Assembly: GCF_002906855.1 (NCBI RefSeq)
Contig: NZ_MINI01000038.1
Location: forward strand, 1,426,001-1,490,000
DNA: 64,000 nt
Reading direction: 5' to 3'
Origin: Pseudomonas putida
Lineage (GTDB): Bacteria > Pseudomonadota > Gammaproteobacteria > Pseudomonadales > Pseudomonadaceae
In this document: positions 27,006 to 34,455 of the stretch, piece after piece
Position numbering within the stretch: position 1 is the first letter of the stretch
How the letters are laid out: each line of letters starts with the position of its first letter
Notes under the pieces: generated by a model
Seen by the model: the letters and a program-made list of their open reading frames with translations, nothing else
Databases searched by the model: none
What the model was told of the DNA's origin: nothing
Program-made: the position numbers and the translations under genes

Positions 27006-27040
27006 TCAGTTACCGACGTAGCTGGCGCAGCATTTCTTGA
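27006..27040 (-). pseudogene. ychJ: Displaced native 3' end of ychJ
   Basis: On the minus strand the bases before this TGA read ...KKCCASYVGN-stop, the natural continuation of a SEC-C tail. The remainder of ychJ, with KFKKCC, lies 7.4 kb away. The 14 bases 27027-27040 are identical at both places. The fragment is a remnant and is not expected to be translated by itself. Confidence 0.85.
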
Positions 27041-27072
27041 TCTTATGCAACAATACACTACCAAGGAGTTGA
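27006..27072. other. attL of the ychJ island
   Basis: Left attachment junction: native half 27006-27026, shared core GCAGCATTTCTTGA (27027-27040), island half 27041-27072. The island half contains the arm 27046-27072, which is the imperfect inverted partner of 34402-34428 at the other end. Confidence 0.85.
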
Positions 27073-27227
27073 TTCATTTTGCACCCTTAATGCTCCATGC
27101 CCTGAAGTGGGCTCTCTCGCGGAGTGTGGTCCAGCCCAAAAGAAGGACGGCAGTGTTCCAGTGAATCGTGCTGGCAAAATGCCATTGGTGTGGATAAAAT
27201 TCACAAAACTCCTATTGAGGTCGTGAT

Positions 27228-27740
27228 ATGAAAGCAAGGATGGCAGCAGTTGTAGGGATGTGTGGTTTTGTTATGTCTTCATTCGCTAACGCTGACTGGA
27301 TAACGACCACGCAAGACGACATTTTCAGTGGCGGTAAGACGGCCATGATGCTGGGATATATCAGTCCTTTTCAATCGGTAGCGATAGACTGCAATTCGGA
27401 TGGTCTTTCACTGGCACTTCTTCAGAAGGAGAAGTGGCAGGACGGTCGCCCGAGCTCAGCTTGGAATCTGCTTGTTAAAGTCGATGGTGGTGAGGTTCAT
27501 CGCTTCATCGCTAGTAGCGGTCAGCGTAATACCGAATATGTTCAATACATTACATTCGAGAAAGACGAGATTTTTAAAGTTTTGGCAGAGCTGCGTAATG
27601 CCAAGTCGCAGATTTTGCTCGGGCTCCAATCAGAGGAGTTTAACGCCAAATGGTCGGGCACCGCACCTGTAAGTGGCTCCACTCGTGAAACGGATAAATT
27701 TATCCAAGCTTGCAAGCTCAAAGGTGCACAACCTCAATGA
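27228..27740 (+). CDS. Unrecognised secreted/periplasmic protein
   Basis: 170 residues. ATG 27228 has GAGG eight bases upstream. A signal peptide is clear (residues 1-22, cleavage after SFANA). The mature part is mixed, with a likely disulfide pair (C in SVAIDCNSDG and in IQACKLKG), and no domain I can name. It is the first gene inside the left end of the island and points inward. Codon use and base content are AT-richer than the core. Confidence 0.72.
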   Translation: MKARMAAVVGMCGFVMSSFANADWITTTQDDIFSGGKTAMMLGYISPFQSVAIDCNSDGLSLALLQKEKWQDGRPSSAWNLLVKVDGGEVHRFIASSGQRNTEYVQYITFEKDEIFKVLAELRNAKSQILLGLQSEEFNAKWSGTAPVSGSTRETDKFIQACKLKGAQPQ

Positions 27741-27792
27741 ATGCGGAGGGTAGGCGCTTTCGAATTGAAACGCCTGCTCCTAAAGAATGAGA

Positions 27793-28122
27793 TTATAGGT
27801 TGTCTTGTTCCAGTTCCATAACTTCATGCTTGATGGCTAGAAGTTGGATTTGAAGATTTTCCAGTCTTTCGTGCATAAGCTCAATGTGATGCTCTCTAGA
27901 ATGATTTGATGTCTCGTCGTTGAGCTCCATCATGTTGATGTTGCTTGTAGAGGTGTTGACCTCGCTTATCCAAGCTTTCAAAATTTGATAAGAAGGTGTG
28001 TCATCCTGCTTGCAAAAATTAGTAATGGTCATGCCAGATGCACGAAACTTGGCGATTATGGCAGTACGCTCTCTATCGGTGTATCGTTTTGCTTGTTTAG
28101 CGTTGGAGAATTTGCGAGCCAT
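27793..28122 (-). CDS. Small helix-turn-helix protein with coiled-coil tail
   Basis: 109 residues from ATG 28122, which has a consensus AGGAGG nine bases upstream; a TTG further up is less likely. N-terminal basic region MARKFSNAKQAKRYT and an HTH like the transposase OrfA type (RTAIIAKFRASGMTITNFCKQDDTPSYQILKAWI), then a linker and a predicted coiled coil (IELMHERLENLQIQLLAIKH). No transposase catalytic gene follows, so it may be a lone DNA-binding protein of the island. Confidence 0.65.
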   Translation of the reverse strand: MARKFSNAKQAKRYTDRERTAIIAKFRASGMTITNFCKQDDTPSYQILKAWISEVNTSTSNINMMELNDETSNHSREHHIELMHERLENLQIQLLAIKHEVMELEQDNL

Positions 28123-28193
28123 TTTATGTCGCCTCCTGTACAAACATATGAATCCAGCTTCCTGAGACTCGCCCTTCCTATGGGGGCAGGTTA

Positions 28194-28289
28194 TCAGAAT
28201 ATCCAGTGAAGCAGCGCCGTTGCCATTGCCACGCCTAGCAACGCCACAGCGATGAAAACCCAGTCTAAGAATGACAGATGATTGCCCAT
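28194..28289 (-). CDS. Tiny single-helix membrane protein (31 aa)
   Basis: ATG 28289 with GAGGTG about eight bases upstream. One hydrophobic helix (LDWVFIAVALLGVAMATALL) with a short polar start MGNHLS and end HWIF. Such proteins can be toxins or holin-like peptides, or regulators of a membrane complex; nothing here decides. It stands 71 bases upstream (on the minus strand) of the HTH protein gene, so they may share a transcript. Confidence 0.45.
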   Translation of the reverse strand: MGNHLSFLDWVFIAVALLGVAMATALLHWIF

Positions 28290-28783
28290 ATCAATTGCAC
28301 CTCGGAAGCGTCACTGGTCATCCAGATGAATAGGGCGGCAGCTGTAATTGCGGTTGCTCAGTAATGCAACTCATTCTTATCTAGTGATGAGTTCATGTTC
28401 AAGGCTCCATTCAGATTGAGCAAATGCCGTGGAGCTTTCAAAGCGTAGCACTGTCTTTCCGTATTGGTATCAAAGCGGCTTATCGAAAAACCGAGCGTGG
28501 CTCATGGTTACAAGTCTCAATCAAAACGATAATCATTCATGATTGCTTGTGGAAAGCGAGCCTGCATCAGGTGTGATTAACCTTCTCGCCCCAAAATTTC
28601 TGGTGCAGATTGAAGTCAGATTGACGATTTGGTCAGGAAATTAATACTGGTGATCTTGCCTGAGGTGCTAAGCCAAATGCGAGGCAGCAGATAGGAAACG
28701 TTCTCGAATCTAAAATAAGTTTAGGTCGTCAGGATTGGTCGCCTCTGATCTGAGTGACAGAGGCGTGGCTGGCGCCAGAGCTT
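28290..28783. other. Island spacer without recognised genes
   Basis: About 490 bases between the tiny membrane protein and the resolvase. Only very short open frames (11-12 codons) were seen. It is AT-rich with no clear hairpin. It may hold the promoter of the minus-strand genes to its left. Confidence 0.4.
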
Positions 28784-29395
28784 TTACGCTGCCTTCACTC
28801 GTTGCACTGTAGATACTGCACAGCCCACAATTTCAGCAGTCTTGCGGATGCTCTTGCCTGCATTGAGGCATTCTTTGATGCGGTTATGAAGTGCCTGATC
28901 GACCTGTCTGCCCTTGTAAACATCTCTGGTCTTGGCATTCTCGATGCCCTCAGCCTGACGGCGGCGGCGATCTTCGTAGTCCTTGCGTGCTACCACAGCC
29001 AGCATGTCGAGCAGCATCCCGTTGACAGCGTTGATCATGCCTTTGGTGAAGTCGTCTTGACCTTGGGCGGGCTTCAATGCGGCATGGCTGGTGGCTAAGT
29101 CGAGGGATACCACAGTGACTTTCTTGGCTGCGATGATGGCTTTCAGGCTTGCCCAATCATCAGGAGACAAGCGGGACAATCTGTCCACCTGCTCAATCAG
29201 CAGCACGTCACCGTCATGGCTGTCATCCAGTAAACGAAACAGTTCAGGACGATGGAGCTTGGTCCCTGATTCGTTCTCTGTGTAGAAGGCAGCGATCTTG
29301 TGACCATTGTCAGCAGCGAACTGAACGAGAGCGCCTTTGGCACGGCTGGCGTCTTGGGAGTCGGTCGAAGCTCGAAGGTATGCACGGATGAACAT
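28784..29395 (-). CDS. Small serine recombinase (resolvase/invertase type)
   Basis: 203 residues. Catalytic domain begins MFIRAYLRAS with the nucleophile S10, then DVLLIEQVDRLSRLS, the family LxxDRLxR motif. The C-terminal 45 residues are an HTH (IKECLNAGKSIRKTAEIVGCAVSTVQRV). Size and domains fit the Tn3-resolvase/Hin class rather than a large integrase. It is the second recombinase of the island; no clear res site was found in the 128 bases beyond its start. Confidence 0.88.
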   Translation of the reverse strand: MFIRAYLRASTDSQDASRAKGALVQFAADNGHKIAAFYTENESGTKLHRPELFRLLDDSHDGDVLLIEQVDRLSRLSPDDWASLKAIIAAKKVTVVSLDLATSHAALKPAQGQDDFTKGMINAVNGMLLDMLAVVARKDYEDRRRRQAEGIENAKTRDVYKGRQVDQALHNRIKECLNAGKSIRKTAEIVGCAVSTVQRVKAA

Positions 29396-29523
29396 GGTGG
29401 CTGATGCCTTGTATCGTTTTGGATGTACCGATTATAGGTGTGCTCGTTAGGGTTGTCTATAGAGTTATTCGGTACACTCGTGTGGTGTCGTTTGCCTGTG
29501 CTCGTTGACCTATACCCAATTCG

Positions 29524-29949
29524 TTACGGTGTATCTGTTCCGGCCAAGGAGGAGATAGCAGCATTTACAGCGTCAGCGTTGTATTCGAGTGTTTCCAGTA
29601 CTGCCATGATGTTCTCATGAACGCTTGGTGAGCCTTTTGCTTCGATCCATAGCGCCACCTCTTCGAGTCCAGCGGCTATGGCGTCTTGGTTGTTCCTGAA
29701 TTCAACACATAAGTGCAACGCTCACCCCTGTATGCACTTCGTACGGCGTCTTCCAGCCCAAGCGCTTGCGCGGGCGTAGATTGATCCTCGCTACTGAGTC
29801 ATCTGCGCTTGAATCCTTCGGTGTGAGAGCCTGGATTCTACCGGTGGCTGGCTCTCTGCCTCTCGTTTCAAGCGTTGCGCTTATTCTATGAATTCAGGGT
29901 TCATAAGCAGCTCCAGGATGTGGGCAACTCTTGCGTTGCTATCTGACAT
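29524..29949 (-). pseudogene. 77-residue island gene split by the MITE
   Basis: Reading from ATG 29949, MSDSNARVAHILELLMNP runs into the element. After removing 192 bases and keeping one CCTGAATTCAGG the frame continues PEFRNNQDAIAAGLEEVALW to a stop at 29524. The reconstructed protein is small, helical and acidic, with no signal or membrane segment and no recognised family. The interrupted gene could only yield an 18-residue start or an altered 64-residue tail from an ATG inside the element. Confidence 0.7.
29695..29898 (-). mobile_element. IS30-derived MITE, copy 1
   Basis: 204 bases from CCTGAATTCA to TGAATTCAGG. Inner terminal repeats ATAAGTGCAACGCT and ATAAGCGCAACGCT (13 of 14 match). 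On the minus strand 29702-29776 encodes the very end of an IS30-family transposase, RPRKRLGWKTPYEVHTGVS, with its stop made by the terminal TGA. The middle of the transposase is deleted. It differs from copy 2 by one base in the stretch compared, so it moved recently. Confidence 0.85.
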
Positions 29950-30215
29950 GGCGGTCACTCTCAATCATGAGTTCGACGTAGGGCTCTAGCTGGGAGCGAT
30001 CCGAAATGCCGCTCACCAAAGAAAGATAGTGCTCTCTGCCCCTATCATATACCTGCAGCAGATCAATTCGTCCATTCCATTAAGGCGAATCCATTATGAT
30101 TGGATTGGAGCCGTACCAGCGGAAATTTAGTGGCTTCAAGAGTGATGGGTATGGTGTGTGTTGGTCGTAATGCTCTGGCTGGTAGCACATGGGATGATAC
30201 TATCTGCTTTGTCCG

Positions 30216-30587
30216 TTGCGGTTGTTGACTATCGTGTCAGGAAAGCTCATCTGTGAAGAATCAAAAGCTCTTTGTGCTAGCTCATCAGGAGAAAACGACA
30301 ACCATGTGCTGCACCTACTGCTGTGCATGCCTACGCTCGGTTTATGGCTCGTTCCATGGTGCTTTGTTATCAGTATGAACAACAGGTACAACGACAATAT
30401 CCAGAAGCAAATGGATCTTGTACGTCAGTATAAAATGCAAGGTCTTAGCGACACCGATACCTATCGCAAAGTGATAGCGGATGAGTTAGCCAACAAACGC
30501 AGAAGAGATTGTATGTTGCTTGCCTCCGTAACTGCGTCTGCTGTGGTTGCTGGGGTTTTCTGCATACTCAGGGAATTGCAAGGCTAG
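30216..30587 (+). CDS. Unrecognised two-helix membrane protein
   Basis: Up to 123 residues; the start is uncertain because the first codon is TTG and a GTG lies further in. Residues about 30-53 (HVLHLLLCMPTLGLWLVPW) form a hydrophobic segment of the HLLHLLLT-GLW type often seen in small phage and plasmid membrane proteins, followed by a charged NNRYNDNIQKQMDLVRQYK loop and a second helix (LASVTASAVVAGVFCIL). Located in the middle of the island. Confidence 0.55.
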   Translation: MRLLTIVSGKLICEESKALCASSSGENDNHVLHLLLCMPTLGLWLVPWCFVISMNNRYNDNIQKQMDLVRQYKMQGLSDTDTYRKVIADELANKRRRDCMLLASVTASAVVAGVFCILRELQG

Positions 30588-30593
30588 TAGGTA

Positions 30594-30728
30594 ATGTTGA
30601 TCTTGAGGTCAAGTGTTGCGCTAATTTTAATCATTATCATTACTGCTGTTGGTTACTTGTCTAGGAAGGTATCGACGGCTGATGGTTGTATCTGTATTGA
30701 CTGGTTGCTTGCACCACAAGGCGTTTAG
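30594..30728 (+). CDS. Small membrane protein (44 aa)
   Basis: ATG 30594 follows the upstream stop by six bases with an AGG just before it, so it may be translationally coupled. Residues 6-24 (SVALILIIIITAVGYLS) form one strong membrane helix; the tail has two cysteines (CIC). No family recognised. A hairpin follows at 30740. Confidence 0.42.
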   Translation: MLILRSSVALILIIIITAVGYLSRKVSTADGCICIDWLLAPQGV

Positions 30729-31171
30729 CCCTCAAATTTGGTGGATGATATTGTATATCATTCATCCACCCTTTCTTTCAGTGGGATCAATCTGTAAGCG
30801 TCGCTTACACGAAGTACCCGCCATGCTCCGTATGTGAAGGTCAAAGCGATGTGTGTGACGCACGCTGTACGGCAGTACAGGTTGGTACCCAGATCAATAA
30901 CAACCAATAGAAGCCCAACCAGATGAGCTTATCGCTCTTGTCTGTACCGTGCAGATGATCAACGGAGTTGTAGGGGAATCCCGTGTCGTACCGACACAAG
31001 GTGATCCATTTCATTTGGAGGGGATTGATTTCATCAATACATATCCCCTCTTAACCTGAAGATTCGGTGCATCGACCTATCGGTCACGGTATGCTTCTTC
31101 TTATAGAATCTGTCGTTAATAGAATTCACTGACCCCTCTCAACGGTTTGCTTATCGAGGGGGTAGGCTGGA
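30729..31171. other. Island spacer with three inverted repeats
   Basis: 443 bases without a credible gene. Hairpins: GGTGGATGA/TCATCCACC (30740-30770, followed by CTTTCTTTC, a likely terminator of the 44-residue gene), GTGTCG/CGACAC (30983-30997) and GAGGGGAT/ATCCCCTC (31018-31050). A further CCCCTC/GAGGGG pair lies at the 3' side of the next gene (about 31133-31162). Confidence 0.5.
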
Positions 31172-32044
31172 TCAGGCAGCCAGTGCTTCTACCTGCCATT
31201 TCTTGACAGTGGTTTTGGATACGCCAGTTTGTCGTGCAATCGCTTTGATTGCCTCGCCTTGGTCCAGCAGACGAAGAACTTCCTGTTTCTTCGGGTGTTC
31301 CAACCGGCCAGTCTGCTTTCCCTCGCTCACGTTGGTTTGCCAGAATGGGCTGAAGTCAATCTCCAAGTCGAGCTGAGAGAGTATCTCGGGCTGGCGTTCG
31401 AAGTGCAGAGCAATGCCCCTCAGGGCGACTCTGGCAGCCTCCACGACTCTTTGAATCTGTCTCACGCTCATCGGCTCATGATCGTGATTCAGTAAGCACC
31501 TTGAAGCGGCTTCTACTGAAAGCTCTGGCAGGTAAAGGACCTTTTTCACATCAGCAGGCGAAACAGTATACCTGCCGTTGATCCTGCCCGGCCCTGTGTT
31601 GATTGCACCGTGAACGTAGTGGTCAAGCCAAGGCAGACGAACCTCTTCGATCTTGGCGGCCCACATCAACTCACATAGACCGTTCTGGATGACTTGTGCT
31701 TTTCTGCCCTTGCCACTTCTCTCCTCGGGATATGAGGGTGCGATGGCTATGGGAAACCTGAGAGCTGGTGCAGTGAGTCCGGGGAGCACAGCAGCGGGCG
31801 GTACCTCGATAGGGCTGCCATCTTCATCAATGACGAAAGTGGGATTTGCTTGGATGGGGAGGACAAGGTAATCAAATGGCTCTGGCCTGTAATCAGAGCA
31901 AATGTAGCTGCCCAAGACCTCACCAGTCGCCTTGTCAAAGACAAAACCATCAGAGGTTGCAGTGCGGAGGTTGGTCAGTGCGGGACGAATGTCAGTGGTA
32001 GGTGTGGCGGCGGGGGATACTTTGTTGCGGACGAGTGCAGTCAT
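31172..32044 (-). CDS. Unrecognised 290-residue protein with C-terminal HTH
   Basis: ATG 32044 with AAGGAG upstream. The bulk (residues 30-230) has no family I can name; DKATGEVLGSY near residue 40 and a long proline-rich strip (VPPAAVLPGLTAPALRFP) are notable. Residues 246-288, KKQEVLRLLDQGEAIKAIARQTGVSKTTVKKW, are a resolvase-type HTH. It has a strong consensus promoter, an operator-like palindrome at +1 and a structured leader, so it is probably the main expressed and regulated gene of the island: a regulator, replication protein or directionality factor. Confidence 0.75.
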   Translation of the reverse strand: MTALVRNKVSPAATPTTDIRPALTNLRTATSDGFVFDKATGEVLGSYICSDYRPEPFDYLVLPIQANPTFVIDEDGSPIEVPPAAVLPGLTAPALRFPIAIAPSYPEERSGKGRKAQVIQNGLCELMWAAKIEEVRLPWLDHYVHGAINTGPGRINGRYTVSPADVKKVLYLPELSVEAASRCLLNHDHEPMSVRQIQRVVEAARVALRGIALHFERQPEILSQLDLEIDFSPFWQTNVSEGKQTGRLEHPKKQEVLRLLDQGEAIKAIARQTGVSKTTVKKWQVEALAA

Positions 32045-32127
32045 CTTGTTTTCTCCTTGTGTCAGTTCAGTGCATAGGCATTCCTCTCGGGTTGTGCCGA
32101 TTTAGTTTTGTGAGTCCCAGACACGAC

Positions 32128-32175
32128 GAAGCCTCCTTACAAGGGCACCAATTCGGTGGTTGTAGTGGAGGCTTC
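32128..32175 (-). promoter_or_regulatory. Structured 5' leader hairpin
   Basis: GAAGCCTCC/GGAGGCTTC outer stem with a second inner stem CACC/GGTG, inside the leader of the 290-residue protein, about 84 bases before its ATG. There is no T-run on the minus strand after it, so it is more likely a regulatory or stabilising RNA fold than a terminator. Confidence 0.55.
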
Positions 32176-32190
32176 CAAGTTTTCTGTCTA

Positions 32191-32203
32191 CCTACTGGGT
32201 AGG
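32191..32203. promoter_or_regulatory. Operator-like palindrome at +1
   Basis: CCTAC TGG GTAGG, a perfect 5-bp inverted repeat that begins about seven bases downstream of the -10 box and covers the expected transcription start, where a repressor would block initiation. Confidence 0.55.
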
Positions 32204-32209
32204 CGGCGA

Positions 32210-32237
32210 ATTATACACATTATCGGTTTTCAGTCAA
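32210..32237 (-). promoter_or_regulatory. Consensus sigma-70 promoter for the 290-residue gene
   Basis: -35 TTGACT (32237-32232), 16-base spacer, -10 TATAAT (32215-32210). Among the best housekeeping promoters visible in the window. Confidence 0.85.
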
Positions 32238-32481
32238 GGTATGGCTTGACAAGCCAGATTTCACCAAAAACCGGGATTCGTGGCGAGGAACGCACTTCGC
32301 TTAGTCCAGACCTCCCTTTCGCCCGTAAACATTGGGTTTGGCGGGAAGGGGTATTGGATAACGTCGATTTGAAGGCAAGGTTTAACCTAGGTTTTTGGTA
32401 GGTTATTCGGGGTTATTCGATGTGCCTCAATGCCTCGACCATCGCCTTGATTGGCGTCCTGCTCTTGTAGCTAAAGGCATT

Positions 32482-33116
32482 CTAGTCGGTTATGCCATGA
32501 CGAGCCTTCCACATTGCCAGAAGCTCTGGCGTTAGCTCATCCCAAGATTCAGTTTTGGCGAAGATAGCTTCCACTTCGTTTAGCTCGCCTTGGGCCACTT
32601 GCAGGTCAACGTATTCGTCATACATTGCTTCAAATCGAATCTCCTTACCTCGGTGCATCAGGTAGAAAATCAGATTGTCGGCTTCTGCACTGAACATCTG
32701 TGGGATGGCGTTGTTCTTGCTGACCCAGTACGTCTCATCTGTCCTGCCGTTCTTGCTAGCGAAAATGAACAGGCCGAGTCTCTTGATAAGGTTGTTGGCA
32801 GCTACACGGCCTTCAAACGATACAAGGTCGAGCTTTTCGAAGAAGTCATGTTTGCTCACCACTTTGTCAGATGCCAGCCGTTCAGCGATAGCGGTTCGTT
32901 CTGACTCAAGGGCGCCAATATCGGCTTCTAGTTCGTGCAGCAGCTTCGCAGTGATGCGGGATGGGAATTCAGCGTGCGAAGCCTCTGCATCGTCCTGACG
33001 TGCCTTCAGCGAAGCTATGCGGCCTTCTACGATCTGCAAGGACTTCTGCAAGCTGCCAGAGCTATCCTGTACCAATGACAAGCTATCGACCTTCGTCAAT
33101 ATCTCTCCTGAATTCA
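32482..33116 (-). pseudogene. Large serine recombinase, C-terminal fragment
   Basis: About 208 residues continuing the N-terminal fragment once the MITE is removed (junction K-D-L-N-S-G-E-I-L). It has the predicted coiled coil of these integrases (SLQIVEGRIASLKARQDD and ELEADIGALESERTAIAERL) and ends KARHGITD. Translation could only begin at a GTG inside the element with no visible ribosome-binding site, so it is probably silent. Confidence 0.85.
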
Positions 33117-33310
33117 ACACATAAGTGCAACGCTCACCCCTGTATGCACTTCGTACGGCGTCTTCCAGCCCAAGCGCTTGCGCGGGCGTAGATTGATCCT
33201 CGCTACTTAGTCATCTGCGCTTGAATCCTTCGGTGTGAGAGCCTGGATTCTACCGGTGGCTGGCTCTCTGCCTCTCGTTTCAAGCGTTGCGCTTATTCTA
33301 TGAATTCAGG
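33107..33310 (-). mobile_element. IS30-derived MITE, copy 2
   Basis: Same length (204 bases), same ends and same orientation as copy 1 3.4 kb away. It lies inside the large serine recombinase gene. The transposase remnant is at 33114-33188 on the minus strand. A TAG at its edge ends the N-terminal fragment right after L-N-S. Confidence 0.87.
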
Positions 33311-34383
33311 TCTTTAAAAACTTCCTCAGTGCGTGGGGCGCTGATGATCCCAGCGTCACACAGTCCTCTAGTCGTCTTAGAGCATTTGTAATACTTACGG
33401 CCACGCTGGCCTTGGAGGTGCATTGCTGAGCCGCACTTGTAACAATTGAGAATGCCCGCCAGCACATTGAAATTGGTGGTGGCATTCGTGACGCTGTGTG
33501 TCTTGCGGGACGTTCGGGCAGCTTGGGCTAGGTAAAATTCATTCTCCGTCACTACGGAAGGGAAGTAGTCCTTGATCGGTTCACCGTCTGGAGTTCGTTT
33601 GCCATCAATAAAAATGTGAGGTTGGTACTCACCCAGCACTGTGCGGCTATCGAGGATGTGTCGCACGGTCGAGAAGCCCCACAGGCCAGAGAAGTTTTTA
33701 CGCCCTGCACTGAAAGCGGGTATGCCTTCCTGATTCAATGTGGCTGCAATGATGCGGGAGCCGTGGCCCTTGGTAGATAGGTCGAAGATGCGGTGAACAA
33801 TGGCAGCTTTGCCAGGGTTTAGCACATAGCCATCTGGTGTCACATCGAGCCACAACGGGCGATTCTTGCCCAGTGGCTTGCCAGTGGTGCGAGCCTCCTT
33901 CTGTTTCGCACGCCAAGCAGAGGATACCCGGCCACCCTTGGTTGCCGATTCCTCATGGGCACGTGACATTGAGATGATCGAGATGATCAGATCTAGTTCG
34001 TTGTAATCCTTGGTGTACAGGCGTTTGTCTACGCTGGTGTAGACGTTGATTCCCTTGGCTAGCAGGTCAAGAAACCTTGGAAGGGCGTCTCTCACTCGCT
34101 CACGTGAAAGGCGGTCCAGCGACTCCACTACTAAATAGCTGCCTGCTGGGATCGTGCCGTCTTCTACATAGCCCAAGAATCGGGCTAGCTCACCTGTGTC
34201 GTCTAGATGCCGACCCTTGAAGGCTGATCGTCCTTTGTCGAAGAACAGGTATTCCCGAGAGTCGGCCAGTTCTAGGCCGTGCTCGTCACAGAATGCCTTC
34301 GCGGCTTTCACCTGTCTGGCATAGCTGTCGCCTGCTGATTGCTTCGCACTGCTAAATCGGATGTAGCTAAAAACCTTGCTCAT
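33298..34383 (-). pseudogene. Large serine recombinase, N-terminal fragment (integrase of the island)
   Basis: 361 residues before the MITE stop. Catalytic domain starts MSKVFSYIRFSSAKQ with nucleophile S11; DRLSRERVRDALP follows near residue 88. Then the recombinase domain (about 160-270) and a zinc ribbon, CYKCGSAMHLQ...YYKCSKTTRGLC. Joined to the C-terminal part it makes about 569 residues, the normal size of a large serine integrase. The ATG is about 45 bases from the attR core. Catalysis is intact but DNA binding and synapsis should be impaired without the tail. Confidence 0.9.
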
Positions 34384-34401
34384 GATGCGGATATACCCAC
34401 C

Positions 34402-34455
34402 TCAACCTTTTGGTAGGTAATTGTTGCAGCATTTCTTGAATTTCTGCCCGCTGGC
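34402..34455. other. attR of the ychJ island
   Basis: Island arm 34402-34428, shared core 34426-34439, then the native ychJ coding half. The arm pairs with 27046-27072 (21 of 27 bases complementary) to form attP when the ends are joined. Confidence 0.85.

Larger units (their letters stand above)
27027..34439. mobile_element. 7.4-kb serine-integrase island in the 3' end of ychJ
   Basis: Bounded by 14-bp direct repeats, 7399 bases apart. It is visibly AT-richer than the flanks, carries its own large serine recombinase next to the right end and mostly unrecognised cargo. The native ychJ 3' end is at the left junction and the truncated gene at the right. It has no plasmid transfer genes, so it is an integrative element or satellite rather than a conjugative one. 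The integrase is interrupted, so it is probably fixed now. Confidence 0.88.

Noticed and set aside
29396..29523. Repeats of GTGCTCGTT beside the resolvase as a res site.
   Set aside because: They lack the paired inverted 28-30-bp subsites expected for resolvases; too weak to report.
30304..30380. ATG with AGGAG upstream giving a cysteine-rich short peptide.
   Set aside because: The spacing is 12 bases and the frame stops after about 24 codons; the other frame encodes clear membrane helices.
29695..33310. The two 204-bp repeats as attachment sites of the island or as a CRISPR-like array.
   Set aside because: There are only two copies, far apart, each inside a gene, with terminal inverted repeats and a transposase remnant; true junctions lie elsewhere.
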